A DNA stretch of 64,000 nt, taken from positions 186,001-250,000 of the forward strand of contig JAIOJA010000042.1 of the NCBI GenBank assembly GCA_019912315.1, given 5' to 3'. The translations under genes and the position numbers were made by a program. How positions within the stretch are numbered: the stretch's first letter is position 1; the number at the start of each line of letters is the position of its first letter. Positions 61,153 through 64,000 of this stretch are shown here, in pieces. The DNA comes from Planctomycetota bacterium. Its GTDB lineage: Bacteria; Planctomycetota; UBA8742; UBA2392. The notes below the pieces were generated by a model. It worked only from the letters and a program-made list of their open reading frames with translations. It did not search any database and was not told the DNA's origin.

Positions 61153-64000
61153 TTGTCCCTATCCGACCCTTGGTACCTGCTGGCGGCGATTCCTGCCGCC
61201 GCGCTGGTTTTCTGGGTACTCACCCGCACCAGTACACCGTTACCCGGTCTGCGCAGGGCAATCGGCGGAGGCGGGCTCGCGCTTGCCGTCGCGGCACTGA
61301 TTCTGTGCGCAGCCGGACTGTTCTGGGAGATCGGCAGCGACCGCCGCACAGTCTGGGTGCTGGTTGATCGCTCGCTGTCCGTGGGTGCCGGTGGTGAACG
61401 CCTTTTGCCGACCGTGTTGCAGGACCTCGCCAACAGCCTTCCCGATGACGACTACGTCGGCGTGATCCTGTTTGACGAATCCCCCACCCTGCTGGTCAAG
61501 CCCACACCGGCACGCGAGCTGCGCGACAACTACGAGCTGCCGGACTGGAACCCCACGGACGAGACCTGGCTGGCCCCGGCGCTTGAACTCGCGTCGCAGC
61601 AGACGCTGCCGGGCACCGCGCCCTATGCCATCGTGATCAGCGACGGCTACGACAGCGCCGCCCGCTATGGCGGCGACGTTGTGCGCGAGTTGCGCAACAC
61701 CGGAGTACGCGTGTTCGCCATGCCCGTGGACTCGCAGCCTCTGCCGGAAACAGCGGTTGCCGATTTTGCCGTGCGCCTCGTCGGCGCCGATGAACGCGTG
61801 ATGGCAATCGACCTGGTCGTCTTCAGCACAATCGACCAGTACGTCACGCCCGAGATCAAGCTTGACGGAAAGCGCGTCACCGACATCGAGTGCGATAAAC
61901 TCGACGCCCAGGGGCGCATGCGCGCCGGTGTGGGGCGCAACCCTGTGCGAATGCTGCTGCGCCCGGAGCGCGCCCAGGCGGTTTACGTTGTCGAGGTCAG
62001 CCTCGCTGCGGAGCAGAATACGTTTCCGCGAAACGACTCCCTGAAGATCAGCGTCCGCGGCCCCGGCGAGTCGCGCGTGCTGCTAATCCACGGAGAGAAT
62101 GGGCCGGAAGCCGCTCTTCAGCGCGCTCTTGGACGCATCGGTCTTGACGTGACAATCGGCGGCGCGGGCATCATGCCCAGCGAACAGGTCGAACTTGAAA
62201 AGTACCAGGTACTGATCCTCTCGGACGTGCCGGCCAATGACTTCACGGGCGCGCAGCTTGAGATGATCGAGCACTTCGTGCGCGACGGGGGCGGGCTTGC
62301 CATGATCGGCGGGCCGCGCAGCTTCGCGCCGGGCGGCTACTACGAAACCGCCGTTGAGCGCGTCCTGCCTGTGACCTGCGATGTTGTTGAAAAGGGGCGC
62401 AAACAGACGCCCGCACTGGTGATCGCCCTCGACAAGAGCGGCAGTATGGGCGCCACGGTCGGCAACTTCACCAAGATGGAGCTGGCCAACGAAGGATGCG
62501 CGCGGTCCATTCGCCTGATCCCCAACAACAGCTTCTTCGGAATGCTCGCTGTGGACACGCAACCGGACTGGGTCGTCCCTCTTGAGAAGCTGAAAGATAA
62601 AGAAGTCGCCGCCGGACGGGCCATGCGCAACGAAGTCGGTGGCGGCGGCATCTATGTGGACATCGCCATGCGCGAGGGTGTTGATGCTCTGCGTGCGTCC
62701 AACGCCTCATCCAAACACATGGTGTTGTTCAGCGACGGACGCGACACCAATCGCCAGGAAGGAGTTCTCGAATTCGTCGAGCAGGTTTACCGAACAGAGA
62801 ACATCACGTTCACAACCATCTGCCTCGGCGAGGGCGAGGACGAGTTCTTCTTACAGGAACTCGCCCGCCTCGGCGGGGGACGCTACTTCATGGTCAAGGA
62901 CGCTGCTGACCTGCCGGCCGTCTTCTCGCGGGAAACTGCGCTGTCATCGGGCAACTTTATTCGAGAAGAGGAGTTCCGCCCGTGGCACGGGCTGCCGGGC
63001 TCATTGACCGATGACGTGGACTTTCAAGATGAGTCCTCGCCGCCCCTGCTGGGCTACGTCGCGGCAACGGCACGCGAACAGGCCCACGTCTGGCTATGGG
63101 CGGACGAGGACAACGAACGTCCCCTGCTCGCGACCTGGAACATTGAGTTGGGCAAGGCCCTCGCCTTCACCAGCGACGCCCGCGACCGCTGGGCGGACAA
63201 GTGGCTGCCATGGGAAAGCTACGACGAGTTGTGGCAGCGCTGGATCCGCCGTCTGCTGCCGGACGAGGAGACCATCCAAGGGGTCGAAACGGACTGGGAT
63301 GTCAACCGCACCGGCCCGACCTTGACCCTCAGCTTCTTTGATGAAGATGGCAGCCCCCGTGTGCTGAAGGAGCCCGTGGCCGACATCGAGCAGCCGGACG
63401 GCACGCGGCAGCCGGCGCCGGTGCTGCCCGTCGGATCAGGCGCTTACCGTATCCAGTTTTCCCGGCGTGGATCCGGTATTTACGCCGCCCAGGTTCGCGA
63501 ACGGAGCGACGGGCGAGAGACGCTGGCCGCGCGGGAACAGCGGATTTTCGTGCCGCTGGAGGAACTAATGCAACGCCCCGCCGACGAAGCCGCTCTGCGC
63601 GCCATGGCGGAAGCGGGCGGCGGGGGCGTGATTACCTCGCCTCGCGAGATTCTGAACGTCGCGCCCGAGGGCGGCTTCCGCACCGTCTGGCCCTATGATG
63701 AGCTGCTGTGGGTTGCTGTGGTCGGGCTGTTTCTGGCCATCGGTGCCCGACGCTTCCCCAGCGTCTGGCGACGCCGCGTCGAGGATCGAAGGCGCAAACA
63801 GGAAGACGAAGACCGGGTGTTGACCGCCCGCGCAGCCTTTGAGCGCGTGCGCAAGACCCTGGACGAACGCAACAAACCTGCGCGCACTGTGGCGCGCTCC
63901 GACCGCTATAGCGCCCCGCCAGCGTCGTCGACACCGGCGAGTCCCACGCCCGCGCGCCCGACCCCCAAAGCAACCCGTCCAGATGACGGCGGGGAAGGGC
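61153..64000 (+). CDS. Large membrane protein with two von Willebrand A-type sites and a GATase-like domain, 3' end outside window
   Basis: At least 949 codons in one uninterrupted frame to the right edge. Two N-terminal helices (about 8-23 and 39-58) precede a first MIDAS-like DRSLS at 72-76. A GATase1-like region follows ('VLLIHGENGPEAALQRALGRIGLDVTIGG', 'YQVLILSDVPANDFTGAQLEMIEHFVRDGGGLAMIGGPRSF'), then a second VWA domain with DKSGS at 427-431 and 'HMVLFSDGRDTNRQ'. A C-terminal helix lies near 850-868, with a Pro/Arg-rich tail. Starts could be TTG 61153 or CTG 61144; a GAGGA is at 61130-61134. Such proteins are common in planctomycetes; they resemble batA-type aerotolerance proteins in having VWA next to membrane helices, but the function is not established. 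Confidence 0.85.
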   Translation, partial: MSLSDPWYLLAAIPAAALVFWVLTRTSTPLPGLRRAIGGGGLALAVAALILCAAGLFWEIGSDRRTVWVLVDRSLSVGAGGERLLPTVLQDLANSLPDDDYVGVILFDESPTLLVKPTPARELRDNYELPDWNPTDETWLAPALELASQQTLPGTAPYAIVISDGYDSAARYGGDVVRELRNTGVRVFAMPVDSQPLPETAVADFAVRLVGADERVMAIDLVVFSTIDQYVTPEIKLDGKRVTDIECDKLDAQGRMRAGVGRNPVRMLLRPERAQAVYVVEVSLAAEQNTFPRNDSLKISVRGPGESRVLLIHGENGPEAALQRALGRIGLDVTIGGAGIMPSEQVELEKYQVLILSDVPANDFTGAQLEMIEHFVRDGGGLAMIGGPRSFAPGGYYETAVERVLPVTCDVVEKGRKQTPALVIALDKSGSMGATVGNFTKMELANEGCARSIRLIPNNSFFGMLAVDTQPDWVVPLEKLKDKEVAAGRAMRNEVGGGGIYVDIAMREGVDALRASNASSKHMVLFSDGRDTNRQEGVLEFVEQVYRTENITFTTICLGEGEDEFFLQELARLGGGRYFMVKDAADLPAVFSRETALSSGNFIREEEFRPWHGLPGSLTDDVDFQDESSPPLLGYVAATAREQAHVWLWADEDNERPLLATWNIELGKALAFTSDARDRWADKWLPWESYDELWQRWIRRLLPDEETIQGVETDWDVNRTGPTLTLSFFDEDGSPRVLKEPVADIEQPDGTRQPAPVLPVGSGAYRIQFSRRGSGIYAAQVRERSDGRETLAAREQRIFVPLEELMQRPADEAALRAMAEAGGGGVITSPREILNVAPEGGFRTVWPYDELLWVAVVGLFLAIGARRFPSVWRRRVEDRRRKQEDEDRVLTARAAFERVRKTLDERNKPARTVARSDRYSAPPASSTPASPTPARPTPKATRPDDGGEG

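Overview
The window is high-GC, gene-dense bacterial chromosome. Its mix of genes fits a Gram-negative member of the PVC group, most likely a planctomycete. The indicators are LPS-transport-like and lipoprotein genes, an ECF sigma factor next to a FecR-like membrane protein, a PknB-type Ser/Thr kinase, a membrane-anchored squalene-cyclase-like toroid protein, many large exported proteins of unknown function, and frequent GTG/TTG starts. This assignment is inferred from gene content; there is no rRNA, tRNA, CRISPR array, insertion sequence, plasmid or phage gene to anchor it.

Region 1 (1-11716, minus strand) reads as one tightly packed operon of nine genes: CorC/HlyC-type CBS membrane protein, recO, a TPR-like lipoprotein, an LptE-like lipoprotein, ftsH, folP, cdaA (c-di-AMP synthase), cdaR, and a very large exported LptA/LptC-like protein that runs off the left edge. 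It combines c-di-AMP signalling, membrane proteolysis and probable outer-membrane assembly. Region 2 (11818-23085) holds a small hypothetical gene, glmS, lipoproteins, a MarR regulator, a YdcF/SanA-like protein, two large exported proteins on the minus strand, an acyl-CoA:acetate-type CoA transferase, a TPR lipoprotein and an RsmJ-like methyltransferase.

Region 3 (23086-30051, minus strand) holds a FecR-like protein with a repeat-rich proline linker, its ECF sigma factor, an ATPase-MlaE-like permease fusion with an exported partner, an inverted pair of REP-like hairpin elements, and a Ser/Thr kinase with a small coiled-coil partner. Region 4 (30223-46137) holds a cytochrome c'-like protein, two DinB-fold proteins, a RimK-like ATP-grasp ligase, an esterase preceded by a duplicated scrap of thiC, a CPA1 antiporter, thiC, der, a Bax-inhibitor-1 protein, trpS, a GYF/DUF4190 membrane protein, YceI, a DUF1704 zinc peptidase and ffh.

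Region 5 (46240-64000, plus strand) holds a YgiQ-type radical SAM protein with repeats inserted in its coding sequence, a catalase-like protein, a decayed osmoprotectant transporter, the squalene-cyclase-like protein, rpsP, an EF-hand lipoprotein, an endonuclease III-like protein without its catalytic half, sucD, two secretin-N-domain-like exported proteins, a pair of distantly related exported repeat proteins, and a large von Willebrand A protein cut by the right edge. Two long genes are cut by the window edges (1-2891 minus and 61153-64000 plus). I read them directly from the sequence as uninterrupted frames.
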